A DNA stretch of 64,000 nucleotides from Rhypophila decipiens (lineage: Eukaryota; Ascomycota; Sordariomycetes; Sordariales; Naviculisporaceae). The notes under the pieces are model-generated. The model was not told the origin of the DNA, ran no database searches, and saw only the letters and a list, made by a program, of their open reading frames with translations. The number at the start of each line of letters is the position of its first letter. Within the stretch, counting starts at the first letter, position 1. Below, piece by piece: positions 1-12,570 of this stretch. The stretch lies in assembly GCA_033297075.1 (NCBI GenBank), contig MU858139.1, positions 1-64,000 on the forward strand, in the 5' to 3' direction. The position numbers were made by a program, and so were the translations under genes.

Positions 1-1103
1 CTTTTTTGGGGTGGCTTTTGCCACCTATAACCCTAACCCTCCTTGGATTAGTGCCTGTTTACGAAAGGATTAGTGCCTGTTTATTAACTCTCTATATAAA
101 TTGGGTTCGTCCAGTCTGTTATGTCGGTCTCCCGTTTTAGTGCTCTTCCCAAATCGGAAGTTTCTACGGAGTGTCAATAAATCCCAGTCGGACAACGAGA
201 ACTAGTGTACAGAATACAAAGTACTCTGTGAGGTCCCACCTTACTTGCATTAACTTTATTCTGAAGGAGGAAATTGCACCCTTTTACAATGCTTGATTCT
301 TTTAGGTCCTTTCCTATCCTCATCTGACGATATAAAGCTCGTCCAGCTCATAATATCTCTTCACCTCGGGCGGGCGGCTGATATCAACTGCCAAACCAAG
401 TTTGTCACATCCAATCTCCTACTCACCCGCTGACACTGGCAGCCTGAGTAAAAGTGAGTGATATCACCCGAAACAGAAGGTCAAATGCACGGCAGCCTGG
501 ATAAATACTTTTTGATACCAGACCCGTGTTGGACACTCAACTCACACAGTATCTTATCAACCGAAGGAAATGCCCATGATATAATACATTACCCCAACAT
601 GTTTGTTCTGACATCACCCACCCACAGGCCACAGCTCGTGACTTATAGTCAAAATGCTACCATATTCAGGCAGGACTGTCAATCTGAGCTGGTTCCGATC
701 TAATCCGATTTTCTCGGGTTGGCTAGGTATGTCATGCAGAGAGATGCCTCTCTCATCCCGCGACGTTACCTCAAATACCTAGCCCGTCGTCAAGTCCGAG
801 CTCGACATTTTCGGAAGGACGATCCCAAGGTTGTTGTATTTGCCTTGGCGGACCATATAATACCAATGGTCACATATACCCTACCCTACCTGATGGAGCT
901 GATAAACAATGCTTGAATCACCCCGTAGTAACCCGTAATAGGTCCTTGTTACTAATCCAGACGCCAACCTGAAGATCAATCCAGTCTTGGGTAAAGGCCT
1001 TACCCATCCGGGAAATCGCAAGCAGATGTAATGAGAGAAATATTCAGCAAATTCAGAAGACCAAAAGATAACCAGTAGCAGGAGCGAAGAATAGACGACG
1101 AGA
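1..1103. other. Intergenic region upstream of the ABC transporter
   Basis: No convincing gene. The two short open frames on the + strand (458-703 and 719-916) show no recognisable motif. The left edge carries a perfect hairpin (11-24), a short telomere-like CCCTAA stretch (30-40) and a 17-bp direct repeat (45-61 and 67-83). The right part is presumably the promoter of the ABC transporter. Confidence 0.6.
45..83. repeat. 17-bp direct repeat, 22-bp period
   Basis: The 17-mer beginning GGATTAGTGCC occurs at 45-61 and again at 67-83, separated by five bases. It lies just right of the hairpin GTGGC-TTTT-GCCAC (11-24) and of the sequence TAACCCTAACCCT. No coding role is apparent. Confidence 0.85.
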
Positions 1104-4100
1104 ATGCGATGCACACCCGATAACAAATTCGGCCCAGTTGTGGTCGTCGTCGACCTTGACGACGTAGATGGAGGAGGAGGATGTGCATTCGACTTTACCG
1201 TCACCTTTGAGAGAGTATTCTTTGCTCTCATGCCGAGTTTGTTGGTTTCGCCTGTTCTAATGGCGAGGATCTGGCATATTTTCAGATACAAGACGAGGCA
1301 GGTTCGGGTGGATTGGTTTCTGGGGCTGGTGGTGAAATCGGTGAGTGCAATGGGCTTTTAACGGTTTTTGCTCGCTTTCCAGTTTCACTCTTGCGCACAG
1401 CTTTTATCTTCCAATTGTCCATGGTTGGTTGTTTACTCCCATTCGAGATCCTTACGAATGCTGGCCCTTTTTGTCTTGTTCAGGCGGCAAGCTGGACTAA
1501 TTAATGACTCCTTTGTCGTGCTGACGACTGTTACTTAGGGGCTCTATATCATCCTCGCTGCCCTTCAACTAGCCGAACTGGGACTTTACGCTGCTCAACC
1601 CAGCCTAACATACTCGGACCTCACTCTACCAGCGTCAGCCGCCATCTTGGTTGCAATACTCAGTCTCGCGGGGTCATCTCTCCTCGAACACTCAATAAGT
1701 CCCAGACCCGCGCCGCTAATTCAAGGGTACCTCTTGCTTACCTTGCTATTCGATGCTGCACGGCTACGTACTCGATGGAGACTTACATCACTTGGTCCAG
1801 GCGCAGAAATGCAACAAGAACTTGTCATAATCGGCGCCTTACAAACAGCGAGCTTTGTGCTCAAGCTCGCCCTCTTGATATTTGAATCCCTCCCAAAAGA
1901 TCAATACCTCCTCCCCGGGCCCATCGATGGAGTGCCGCCATACTCGCCCGAAGAAAAGGCCGGCCTGTTCAGCAGGAGCCTCCTCCTCTGGCTCAATACC
2001 CTCTTCCTCAAAGGTTATCGCCACAAGTTGGAGGTGGATGATCTATCTAGGATTGATAGTGCGCTCGGAAGTGAAAAGCTTACCGAGAAAGTGGAATTTG
2101 CTTGGGAAGAAACTGGTGTGAAAATAAGACGGAGGAGGCTGGCGATATCATTAGCAAGAGCGTTTTGGAAGCAGCTGGTGGTGATTCAGCTGCCGAGATT
2201 AGCGCTCGTTGGGTTTGCTATCGCCCAGCCGTTTCTGGTACAAGCTGCGTTGCGGTATGTCAAGGATCATGCGAGCTTGCCGGTCGAGTTTGGGTATGGT
2301 CTTGTGGGTGCGTTCGGGTTGGTTTATGTTGGTGTTGCTGTACGTTTTTATTGCCAACACTTATGTCGGCTGTGAAGGCCAAGTTTACTAACAGTGTGAA
2401 TAGATCTCGACGCTGTGGTACCAGCACTTGACCTTCCGGTTGCTGACCATGGTCCGGGGCTCGCTGATCGGGATGATCTTCAAGCACAGCCTTCGGCTGC
2501 CCGCCTCAGAGGGTGCTGGCTCGGCCAACGCAGTCAGCTTGATGAGCACTGATATGGAGAGGATTCAGCAGACTTTGGAGTGGGTTCTGAACGTTGGACC
2601 TGCAGCTGTCCAGGTTGGTCTGGGGTTATGGATTCTAAGCCTTTATATGGCCGCGGTATCTGTGGCTCCTCTTGTTGTTGCGCTAAGTAAGTTTGCTGTG
2701 TCCAATGGCTTGTCGGCTGTATAATTTGTGCCAACAATCGTTATCACAGTATGCGGTCTTGTCGTCGCCAGAGTGGGAAAGAACATGCCGCCTCGACAGC
2801 GACGTTGGATGCAGGCCATCCAGAAGCGAGTCGGTGTCACAACTGATGCCATCGGATATATCAAGGGTGTCAAAATGTCGAACCTCAGCGAGAAAGTGGC
2901 CGACCAGATCCAGGGTTTCCGGGAGTCTGAGATGGAGGACCAAAAGGCCTTCCGTCGGCTGCAGATCACCAACATTACGATCGGACAGACACCCATGGAA
3001 TTGACTCCGGCTGTCACGTTTACGGCTTTTGCGATTGTGCAGAGGCTTGGTGGTGGCGGTCAGTTCCATGTCGAGACGGCGTTTACCTCGCTTGCTCTCT
3101 TGTCAATACTGATACTTCCCATTGCTGAGCTTGTTATGGCCATGACCAACTTGGCTTCCGCGCTTAGTTGTTTGGATAGGATTCAGGAGTACCTGGAGAA
3201 AGACGTGCAGCAGGACTCGCGGTCTTTGCCACCCGTTTTGATGACAGAGGGACGGGCTAGCAACAGCACTGGTGAGATTGACGGTACTGATCATGGTGTT
3301 TCGACAGGCGTTGAGTTACAGCCGCTTGGAGACTTGTCCATTGGCCGTCCACAGATTATATCAGGTCCGGGTCACAATAGCCGTCCTCTAGCCCGCATAA
3401 CCAACGGCACATTCGGCTGGGAGACAGACAAGCCAATCCTACGAGACATCAACATGGAAGTAACACCTTCAAAGCTGATCATGATAATCGGCCCAGTTGG
3501 CGTGGGGAAGTCAACCTTGCTGCAGTCGTTGCTGGGAGAGACTTTGGTAATGTCTGGAACCGTGGAGTGCTCTTCCCCAAAGCAGATCGCATATTGCAAC
3601 CAAGAACCGTGGCTTCTGAATCTCAGCATCAAGGAGAATATCCTGGGCATATCAAAATATAACGAGGATCGCTACTCGCGTGTTGTTGACGCTTGTCAGC
3701 TCCGCCAGGACTTTGAAGCCCTGCCTGAGGGTGATGAGACGCTGACGGGGAGTAAAGGGTTGTCGTTGTCCGGTGGGCAGAGGCAGAGGATTGTAAGTTT
3801 GGCCGTCGGATGTTTGGTTTGAGGGTACTGCTGACTTTATTGTTAACGGTGAGCAGGCACTGGCAAGGGCTGCATATAGCGGAAAGCAGCTCACAGTCAT
3901 GGACGACAGCCTGAGTGGGCTGGATGCCGATACATCCGTCAAGTGCTTCCAAGCATTATTTGGGAGTCCCTCTGAAGCCTTGTTTCGGCGAGATGAGAGA
4001 GCTGTTGTCTTTGCGACACATAACGGTGAGTCTGGCTTTGGAGAGAATCTCGACCCATTAGGAAACTGACATTGGTGACAACTTGAATAGCTCAATGGCT

Positions 4101-6455
4101 TCCTTACGCAGACGAGATTATCGTCCTCGGCCCGGAGGGGCGTATAATTGCGCAGGGCGACTATGAATCCTTGATCGTAGGGTGCGAATACGTTCGCAAC
4201 CTTCAGGTGCCGACCCAAAAGCATCCCGAGGATAGTGATTTCGTGGCCGGACAAAGAGAAACTCGGGATGATGAGGTTGTCCTTGCTGAACAAGATAATG
4301 CCGGAGGATCCGACAAGATGCTCGCCAGGGTCAGTTCAAGGAATCAGCCTGACCAGACGGAGGAAGAAGCAGTGTCGAAGCCCAAACCTCGGGCAGGCAG
4401 CAACTTTTGGTATTACGTCTCGTCCATGGGGAAAGGCCCGATATGGGGATTCGCTACTTTGGTCCTTCTGCGAGTGGCTTGCAATACTGCGCAACGTAAG
4501 TCGTCTTGGACAGGCTCCAAATGTGTGCTGAGTGCTGACTGTCTTGGCACCATCTGCTAGCTGTTTGGCTCAAGTTCTGGGTGTCCACTAATCAAGGGAA
4601 CCCTGAGGAGGACATTGGGAAGTGGGTTGGCGTTTACATGCTTCTTAGTCTGTTGACGGTTGGAATGATTGCACTGTCGGTTGGGTAAGTTTTTGTTCAC
4701 GCATCCTAGGATAATGACCGTTGCTGACCTTCTGTTCTGTGACTTCAAGGTTTTTACTCCTCATCATCGTTCCAAAATCAGCAAAGAATATCCATCGCAA
4801 GTTGCTCGATGCGACCTTTGAGTACGTCAAGCGTCCTCCTCAAAGAGACTACTTACTGACAGCGAATGTTTACTAGTGCTCCCCTGTCGTTCTTTGTGGC
4901 AAAAGATACGGGCATGATTGTAAACCTGTAAAGCTGCCCTCCTCTCCCTCAATCCGATCGGTTCACTAACAAGCCAGCTTCACCACCGACCTGAACCTAA
5001 TCGACCTGGCCCTGCCCGTCAGCTTCATAATCACATCCGAACGACTAACCTCGATCGTAGGCGAGATTATCCTCACGTGCATAGCATCTGGTTACCTAGC
5101 CCTCTCAATTCCCATCCTCGCCGTGGTGCTGTATCTCATCCAGAGAATCTACCTCAAAACCTCGCGCCAACTACGGACCTTGGACCTCGAACTCAAAGCA
5201 CCGCTATTCAGCCACTTCATATCAACCTCTGCAGGACTCGTCACTCTCCGCGCGTTCAGTTGGACCGGCGCGGCAGAAAAGGAAAATGTCAGGCTCCTGG
5301 ATATCTCCCAACGCCCGCATTATCTCCTGTTCTGTTTACAACGGTGGCTGACGCTGGTGCTGGACTTGATTACGGCCGGCATGGCGGTGTTGTTGATGGG
5401 CTTGGCTGTGCGGTTGCGAGATTCTATCGACCCCGGGTATCTCGGTGTTGCGCTCGTCAGTGTCATGAATTTTGGGCAGGTACTGAGTACCTTGATTATG
5501 TACTGGACAAACTTGGAGACGTCGCTTCAGGCTGTGGGAAGAATCAAGGACTATGTGGACGAGGTGCCGAGAGAGCAGAGAACCTGTCCAGAGGGAGAAG
5601 AGGCGGAGGTGCCATTGTCTTGGCCTGGCAGGGGGCAGGTGGTCATTTCGAATGTCTCGGCTTCGTATGGCGAGCTCAAAGTCTTGGACGGGCTGAATCT
5701 GCGGTTTGAGCCCGGGTCCAAGGTGGCCATTTGTGGCCGGACCGGGAGCGGCAAGTCTAGTCTCTTGGGGCTAATGTTGAGATTGTATGAGCCGGATGAC
5801 GGATCTATTCTTGTTGATGGGGTCGATATGTTTTCTCTTGCGCCAACTCGGGTTCGAGAGGGGATCGTGGCGTTGCCACAGGATCCCTTGTTCTTGGAGG
5901 GGACTGTCCGGGAGAATCTGGATCCTATGTGGAAGCACAGAGGTGATGAAAACGACGAGTTGTTTTGGGGAGTGTTGGAAAAGACTGGGCTAAGGGCTTT
6001 GGTTAAGGAGAAAGGTGGGTTGGATGCCAAGTTGTCGGTGGATTGGTTGAGTACGGGGCAGAGACAGCTGTTTTGTCTGGCGAGGGTCTTGTTACGGCGG
6101 GAAAGTCGAGTGTTGGTCCTTGATGAGGCTACTAGTCAGTATGTGGCCCCTTTTTCTTAGTCGTGTCTGGTATGTTTGGGAAAACAGGTTAAAGATTGCT
6201 AATCTGTGAGCATCACAAAGCCTCGACATGCAAACGGAAAGGCTAGTCAACGAGCTGATCAAGACCGAGTTCAAGGAGTGGACTGTTTTGGTGGTTACAC
6301 ATCGTGTCAAGGACGTGGCGGAGAAGGAGTCGGGATTTGATCAGGTTGTGATTCTGGGCCGGGGTAAAGTCGTCGAAAGGGGTAGCCCGTGTGGACTGAT
6401 GAGAAAGGGACCTGGAGGGTTGTTCTACCAGATGGTGCAGATGCAGGAATCTTGA
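1104..6455 (+). CDS. ABC-C (MRP-type) multidrug transporter
   Basis: Full-size ABC-C exporter of 1526 residues, expected to move organic anions or glutathione conjugates across the plasma or vacuolar membrane. Exons: 1104-1340, 1539-2339, 2404-2686, 2750-3792, 3857-4025, 4091-4495, 4561-4684, 4750-4821, 4877-4927, 4978-6138, 6221-6455. They sum to 4581 nt, a multiple of three. The N-terminus (DNKFGPVV...FDFTVTFE) is the usual start of fungal ABC-C proteins and precedes a TMD0-like region. NBD1 has Walker A GPVGVGKST (about residue 688) and signature LSGGQRQR (about 779). NBD2 has Walker A GRTGSGKSS (about 1314), signature LSTGQRQL (about 1419) and Walker B VLVLDEATS. Both membrane domains are present. 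The NBD1 Walker B is followed by DDSLSG where NBD2 has DEATS, an asymmetry common in this family. I see no break. The substrate cannot be read from sequence; the nearby P450, GNAT and GST genes fit a detoxification setting. Confidence 0.93.
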
Positions 6456-7004
6456 TGTCCCGTCTCGGGTCCTGTGCTGCTTCCCGGGTCAGTACATGTT
6501 CGGAAGCTCGCTCAGCCGGCTGTCCGCGTGACTCATCTTTAATGATCTTTTGGTGATGATCGGCTTTCTAACCTTTCTTGGTAATTTTGCGAGGTTTTGT
6601 CAAGGCAGAATTAAAAAAGGAAACAAAGAACAAAATATCAATTGTGCTCAACTAGGAGCTGTCAAGGCGCGCCTTTCGCTAGTAGTGAGCCAGCCAACAA
6701 GGGCCTTGTGCAGCGCTTGGCAGTCGATTTATTCTACATAAATGGAAGGTGAAATTCGTCGAGCGCTGATCTGGACCATCTGGTCGCTTCCCCTCCTACG
6801 AGTTGCCCCCCTCTCCTGTCTCCACTTCTCCGTGCTCTATCCGACCCGAGTTCTATCCGACCCGAGTTCTCCGAGCCGACAGCCGTCGAACCCGATCCGG
6901 TCTCTCCCTTGAGCTCTATTTAATGTCAACATCCGGATTGCAGGCGCCTCCACACCAGCACAATCCACCTAAATATTTCTACGTCCGATCCCCGCGTTCT
7001 CAAG
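6456..7004. other. Intergenic region with a 16-bp tandem duplication
   Basis: 3' region of the transporter and promoter of the GNAT gene. A 16-bp unit (TATCCGACCCGAGTTC) is repeated head to tail at 6838-6869, about 140 bp before the GNAT start. No gene is seen. Confidence 0.6.
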
Positions 7005-7520
7005 ATGTTCCCAACCGAGTCCCTGCAACTGCAAGCCGCCCCTCTTCCTGAAAGTCTCCCGGAAGGGTACACGTTTCATGCCGGCATCCTTCCCTCCGTT
7101 CCGGAATACCGCCATCTCCGCGCGGCGTCCGGCCTGACGCCCATGACGGAAGCCCAATCCCGGCCGCTACCCAGTGGATCCTGGTACAGCTGTCACATCA
7201 CGGTTGACGACGAAAAGAAAGATCCCGAAGCGCCGGGAAATGCCGTAGCCATGGGCCGCATCGTCGGTGATGGCGGGTGGTATTTTCTCATTGCCGACAT
7301 GGCAGTCTTGCCAAACCACCAGCGCAAGGGACTCGGCGACGCGGTCCTCAAGCATCTCTTGGCTTATATCCGGATCAACGCGCCAGAAGGAGACCCCTGC
7401 GTCATCCTCAGCGCGGATCCTCCTGGGATCAAGTTGTACAAGAAAAACGGTTTTATAGAAAGTGCTTTGGTGAATGAGATTGGGATGATTCAGCCGTCTG
7501 GGTGGCGGGACGAGGCATGA
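7005..7520 (+). CDS. GNAT-family N-acetyltransferase
   Basis: Single-exon gene for 171 residues. The GNAT fold is shown by the acetyl-CoA pyrophosphate loop QRKGLGDAVL preceded by the beta-strand MAVLPNHQ. A C-terminal segment IKLYKKNGFIES corresponds to the usual Y..xGF motif of small-molecule and amine acetyltransferases. The protein transfers acetyl from acetyl-CoA to an amine; the substrate is unknown. It is probably cytosolic, as no signal or membrane segment is present. The length is normal for a one-domain GNAT. The start chosen is the first ATG, 40-50 residues before the core. Confidence 0.9.
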   Translation: MFPTESLQLQAAPLPESLPEGYTFHAGILPSVPEYRHLRAASGLTPMTEAQSRPLPSGSWYSCHITVDDEKKDPEAPGNAVAMGRIVGDGGWYFLIADMAVLPNHQRKGLGDAVLKHLLAYIRINAPEGDPCVILSADPPGIKLYKKNGFIESALVNEIGMIQPSGWRDEA

Positions 7521-7634
7521 TACAGGACTCCAGGAGTTGCACGCATATATGAGCTGGAAGAGTCTTTGGATTGGGATATCTATCTGTTACAACAAGCATG
7601 TTTTGCAAGCGTTTAGCCATATTAGAGCTTACCA

Positions 7635-9532
7635 TCAGACTTCTACAGCATCAAAGTCCAATATATCAGACCTGGACTGAGCAACACTTTCCTGAATCAC
7701 CCTCCTGACCTGTTCCGAACGCGGCACGATCCGGACCTCGTATGGTTTCGGCCTCGTAACAAGACCAGCTGGTGCAAGCATATTAGCAAACTCCATTCTC
7801 AATCTTTCTTCTTCAACTCAACAAGGAGTAAGTGGAAGAAGGTACTCACCAACTTTATCCTCCAAACTCAACGGTCTCCTGCCTTCCCCGATTATTTCCC
7901 GAATGTCAAAGCCCCAAAGAACCCTACTAACAACAATGAAAAGCGACGCCTCAGCGACAAATATACCCTGACATAACCTCCGACCAAACCCATAGTGGAC
8001 ATGATCTCGTTTCCTAAAGTCCGGATGCTTTGCACTCGCAACGGCGCTCAACATCTCGCTCTCGCCCCCTAGGAATCTCTCCGGCGCGAATTCCTCCGGG
8101 TTGGTATAAACTTCGCTATCGCGATGGATACTCGTCACGTTTGGGAAGATTACCGTTCCTTTAGGTACAAAAGCGCCAGTGACCTCGTCGACGTCGTCAG
8201 CCGAAGTAGCATGTGGAACAAGTAAACTTGCAATTGGCGCCCAGCGATGGACTTCCTTGATCAAGGCGCGGAGATATGGCAGGTTGGACTCGTCTTCCCA
8301 TGTCGGGAGACGGTTTGGACCGACCACGCGGTCAAGTTCTTCCTGGGCTTTTTTCTGGGCAGAAGGTTTCATGGCCATGACCTTGAAGAAGGACTGGATC
8401 ATGCTGCTGGTTGTTTCCGCGCCTGCGCCGATTATCATTGCTAGAATTGATATTGCTATCTCGTCGGTTATTTCCGGGCTGGAGTCGCTTGGGTTAGGGT
8501 TAAGAGTTTTGTTTTGGGAGGCGGCTTGAAGTTTTAGGAGCTCAGTGCCGAAACAGACTGGCGCGGTGGTGGGATTATCTTGAACTTGGGACTTTAGTTT
8601 TGCGAGGAAGGCGGCGTGGAGGGCGGATTCTCTTGTACGCAGGCGGCGCGCGAGTTTGAGCCATGGCTGGAGGAACTCTGGGAGTCGTTCCAGGATTGGG
8701 AAGTAATCTACTAGGATCGTCCCGGGTTGGAATGCTTTTTCCCAGCTGTTAGTGCTGATCCGACTACGGGGTTCAAGAGAAGTGGGACAAAGCTCACCTT
8801 CCAACATGTCCTCCCAGAGGGAATAAAACTCCCTCATGATGGGATGGTCCAGCTGGGCGAGTCGGATTCCATACACAGCGCTAAAGATGACGCTTGTGGC
8901 AAACCGTTCGCCATGAGACAAGAAGCCTTCTGGATTGTGCAGCAGGTCGTTCATCATGACCTTGGCCTCGTGGTCCTGGTACTTGCGGAAACCCATGGCC
9001 TGCTGCTGGCCCAGCAGGTTATGGTACATCTTGCGCAGGAAGCGGAAGCGTGGCCCTATGCCTGTGGTGGCAAGTCTCCAGGGCCATGCCTTACCTCGGA
9101 ATGAATCCAGGCCTGGTCTGTCTGAGTAGATGGATCCTTTCTGGATTGCTGTTAGTGTTGGAGCTAACAGAGACGGAAGCTTTGGCAGAGACTCACCTTG
9201 TCCAGCAACCTCTTGGCATCTTCAGCTTTGCTGATAATCATCACCGGTGTCGAGCTCAACCAGAGCATACAGATGCCGCCATATTTCTTGGCGAGCCCGA
9301 CAAGTTCCTGGTCCGGGTTCTTGGCCAGTCTGGCAAAGGTGGTGATGTTGCCCAGAACAGGCCATGGCTTGGGACCATTGTGGTATTTTCGAATGGCAGA
9401 CGCTGCTTCAGCTGCCTTGGACGGGAACCAGTCCCAAAGATAGGCCGTAAGGCCTGATATGAGGAGAATCCTCGCCACCAGGAGAATTGCGCGGCTGGTG
9501 GAAGCAGGGTCGTTGATGTTTATGAGCTCCAT
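7635..9532 (-). CDS. Cytochrome P450 monooxygenase (OrdA-like group)
   Basis: Microsomal P450 of 565 residues. Exons read on the minus strand are 9532-9197, 9140-8798, 8734-7850 and 7768-7635, total 1698 nt. A membrane anchor lies at about residues 14-34, followed by the KPWPVLGN proline hinge. The I-helix oxygen motif AGAETTSS is near residue 330. K-helix ExxR is KEVHR, the PERF-like motif is FAPERF, and the heme loop is YGFGRRLCQG with Cys near 476. Tyr stands where most P450s have Phe at the start of that loop. The second intron is 63 nt without an in-frame stop; removing it joins MLE to AFQPGTILVDYFP, which fits the family. By general resemblance it belongs to fungal P450s annotated as O-methylsterigmatocystin oxidoreductase-like, but no such pathway is present here. 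Substrate unknown. Confidence 0.92.
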
Positions 9533-11029
9533 CTTGGTGATGAGTTGGTTGATTTGGGACTAGCCGGGAGACTGGAGACTGGAGTCAAAGCACACGGGGA
9601 CTCCGAATGGGACTAGGAGATGAGGTCGTCTTGAAGGATCATATAGACTCGAGCTACTGGGAGAGAACATGGTGACATGATATCGGCCATCCTTATCGGC
9701 AGAGAGTTGTTGAACGGAAGGAGCACAATAGTACCGCACCCACCAGCAATAGCAATTAGCGGATCCACCGTTCAACAAGAGTCGCCCTACGACTCAGGTC
9801 AGGAGCAGAACTCACTGTCCTATTCGCCCCCGCGTGCCTCATGACGGCTTGTGACGAGCACACAAAGGGGGGCAGTACACTGTTGCGACGTCTTGCCTTG
9901 GGGGGCATCATGGCCATGTTCAGGATGGGTGGGTAGTGAGTGACTGACAGTCTCAGCTCTGCCAGTCTGCGATGTGGTGTTTTACTCTACTACTAGCGCA
10001 ACAATGAAACAACAAGCCCAATTCAGCCCCATCACTTCGACTGCGACGTGGGGGACGAGACATCTGACAAAGGTACCGGGCAGATGTGGTTCTGCGAGTG
10101 GTTCGTAGGTGCCGCTTCTGTGCCTCTTCTTGTCATCTAACTAGTAGGTATCAGGATGGAAGATGGCGATATCAGTCTTGACCGCGGACATTGTCAGCCT
10201 AATCATTCCCCACGTCAGCCGCAGCGGGAAGGACGGACCAGAGTCTGGATCCTACCGGCAATTCATTAAATCTCAAACCAATATTCATGTCGCACCACGG
10301 CGCTGGGAACTGTTTCTCGTCTTGTCAGCCCTATTCAGTCATCTTTGGTGGCTTGGCGCTTTAGGCGGCTACAACCGAGATTTTTGTTATCCATCCATGA
10401 GTGACCGTGACCCAAGTGGTACACGCAGCGCAGACTAATGAATAGAGCCGAAGGGATCCGAGTTTTGCGTACATGTACGCATACGCTTGTTGATGTTTTC
10501 GCCAATACGACCTGCATGTGGCGCAGCTAGGTAGTATCACCGTCCCTACCTTGGGGCGATACACAAACACATGTGTAGAAGAGCTGAAAATGAAGGAAGC
10601 CCAGAAGAAGGTTCCAGCTGCGCCGTGAGCGTTTGCCTACAGTAGTATGTTCTGCGCCGCATACTCTGGGCTCTAAAGGCGGAACGAGACCTCCGCTGCA
10701 AAGTCTTCTTATCTCAGGTCACTCCGTACACACGTGGGACCCCCTCCTTTTGTCTGTAGTATGCCATCGCACCGATAGCGGAAACATTCGTTCTATTGTA
10801 GATGCTGACTGATATATGTCCTGAGAATACTGTTGACAGCTTTGTATTTCGCCCCCAAGGGCCCCAACCTCGTTTGCTGTTGGGTTGCGTAATTGTACTC
10901 ATCTTCCTCATTACAATAACCAATATGCAGTAAATGCCACGGCGCTAGTGGTCTACCAGGCCACAATTATCGTGTATCAACAAATGTAAGATCTTACCCA
11001 GCCACAAAGAACCTCGCATCTTGCTAGCC
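9533..11029. other. Intergenic region
   Basis: About 1.5 kb between two minus-strand genes. It contains the P450 promoter on the left. The open frames on either strand are short, lack motifs and have no sensible splice partners. I see nothing else. Confidence 0.55.
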
Positions 11030-12570
11030 CTACAGGCTATCCCTTCCCCTAGAGCTGAGCGAATCATGTCCCCTGGCGCTTGTACCTACTTGGGATACCT
11101 CCTCAGCCCTCACCTTGGAGGTAGTGCTCCAATTCATCTCGTGATCCCCAGGCATGTAATCGCCTTGGACCATGATACTAGATGCATGCCGATTATCCAG
11201 CAAGACGTCGTCTTGACTTAGATTCGTACCTTCCAAATCCCTGAATGTGGAAAACACTGTTTCTTGGAATCTAGTCCATCTCGAAGCTTGAGATGAGATT
11301 CCTGTTGTGTAGGTCTGCCCACTGCCGCCAGTTTTGTTTTTGAGTGAGGAAGAGCCATGTTGTCTGGCGTAAAACTCTGCCCTTGCACGAGCCGCGAGTC
11401 TCTCTTTCTCGGACTTGTCCCTTGTTTGCTGCTCGCGGTGTGCCCATAATGAGCGGAAGGACACCAAGCAAGCGACAATGAAAGCTTTTGGTTCTTAGTT
11501 AGCACATTGTCCCAAGTCTTGTAAACGAAAGGATGCTGGAAATAATACTCACAAGTAATGTACTGGATGTAAAACCAAAACATGAGCCATGACGTGTCCA
11601 TCACTTTGCGGTCAACGTCATATATCGACTTGTACGTGCCCCCAAAAATGCTACCACGCACGATGGTCACGGCGATGGTAAATCCGACCAGCGAGAAAAT
11701 ACTCGACAGAACAACCTTTTGGCGGAGACCTATCTTGGTCCTCCAGAGGACCATGATGGGGAAGCACAAGACTATTGGACATCAAGCGTTAGAATACAGA
11801 CCAGCTGCAACTAAAACAAAGCACTGGTCCTGAAAGGTACGTACTGATGAAATCCGAAAGAGCATCAACCGCCACCGAGGCGATATACGTGACATAGACG
11901 TGTGTAAGACCGTCCGTGGTCCCGCACTCGGCAATGGCGGACAGGACATCTTGGAAGTGACACCTGTAAGGGACGACTCCCAGGGCGACGATGCCGCAGG
12001 ACATGACCACGACGACCGCAATCCACCAAAAGATGCGATAAACCCGGATCTGATGGCCCAGTCGGTAGAAGAAGAGCATAAAGTTGAGTTTGATGGTCCA
12101 TATGCCAATCATGTTTCTTGACGTTTTGTCAGTTTAATTCTTGTATCGGTATACGGGAGTGAATGGTAAAACTTACAGCACAGAAATCAAACCACTCGCG
12201 CGGAGTGATTTCCCTATCCTGTCAAAGACATCCGGGCCAGGAATGACTTTCCCATTCTCAACAGCAAGCACCCAGTAGACATCGCCGAGAAAGATCAGAC
12301 TGATGGTCGCTATGGCGACGAGCACACAGAACGCCAGCACCATGAGGTAGTCCTCGGCCAAGAGCTTGCCGAAGCAGACATAGCGGATGTATGACCGCAG
12401 ACTGAAGGTTGTGAAGCATAGAGCTAGACCGATCCATAATACGACCTGATCTTTGGGTCAGTGTGAAGTCATCATGTTGAAGTGAGATTTTCACTTACAC
12501 GGAAACCATGTTCTGAGATGAACTGGTCCGATGTCTTTTCAAAGACCGTCGAGGGCACAGGTAATGACAT
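11030..12570 (-). CDS. Fungal rhodopsin-like (SAT4/PTH11-type) seven-helix membrane protein
   Basis: Integral membrane protein of 428 residues. Exons on the minus strand are 12570-12499, 12445-12177, 12116-11845, 11771-11553 and 11484-11030, total 1287 nt. Seven hydrophobic segments span roughly residues 20-290, with family marks WTIKLNFMLFFYRLG and CHFQDVLSAIAECG. A hydrophilic tail of about 130 residues rich in Arg, Ser and Thr follows and is probably cytosolic. This is the fungal rhodopsin domain (SAT4 family) related to the Pth11 group. Pth11 of rice blast acts as a surface-sensing receptor, but for most members ligand and partner are unknown. No lysine was identified as a retinal site, so photoreception is not implied. 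The first intron acceptor and a small first exon (24 residues) are the least certain parts. Confidence 0.85.

Noticed and set aside
5077..5709. A second long + frame inside the ABC transporter
   Set aside because: It is an out-of-phase shadow; the overlapping frame carries the transmembrane domain and NBD2.
8497..8514. TTAGGGTTA telomere-like motif
   Set aside because: It encodes Asn-Pro repeats (LNPNPS) within the P450 reading frame and needs no other explanation.
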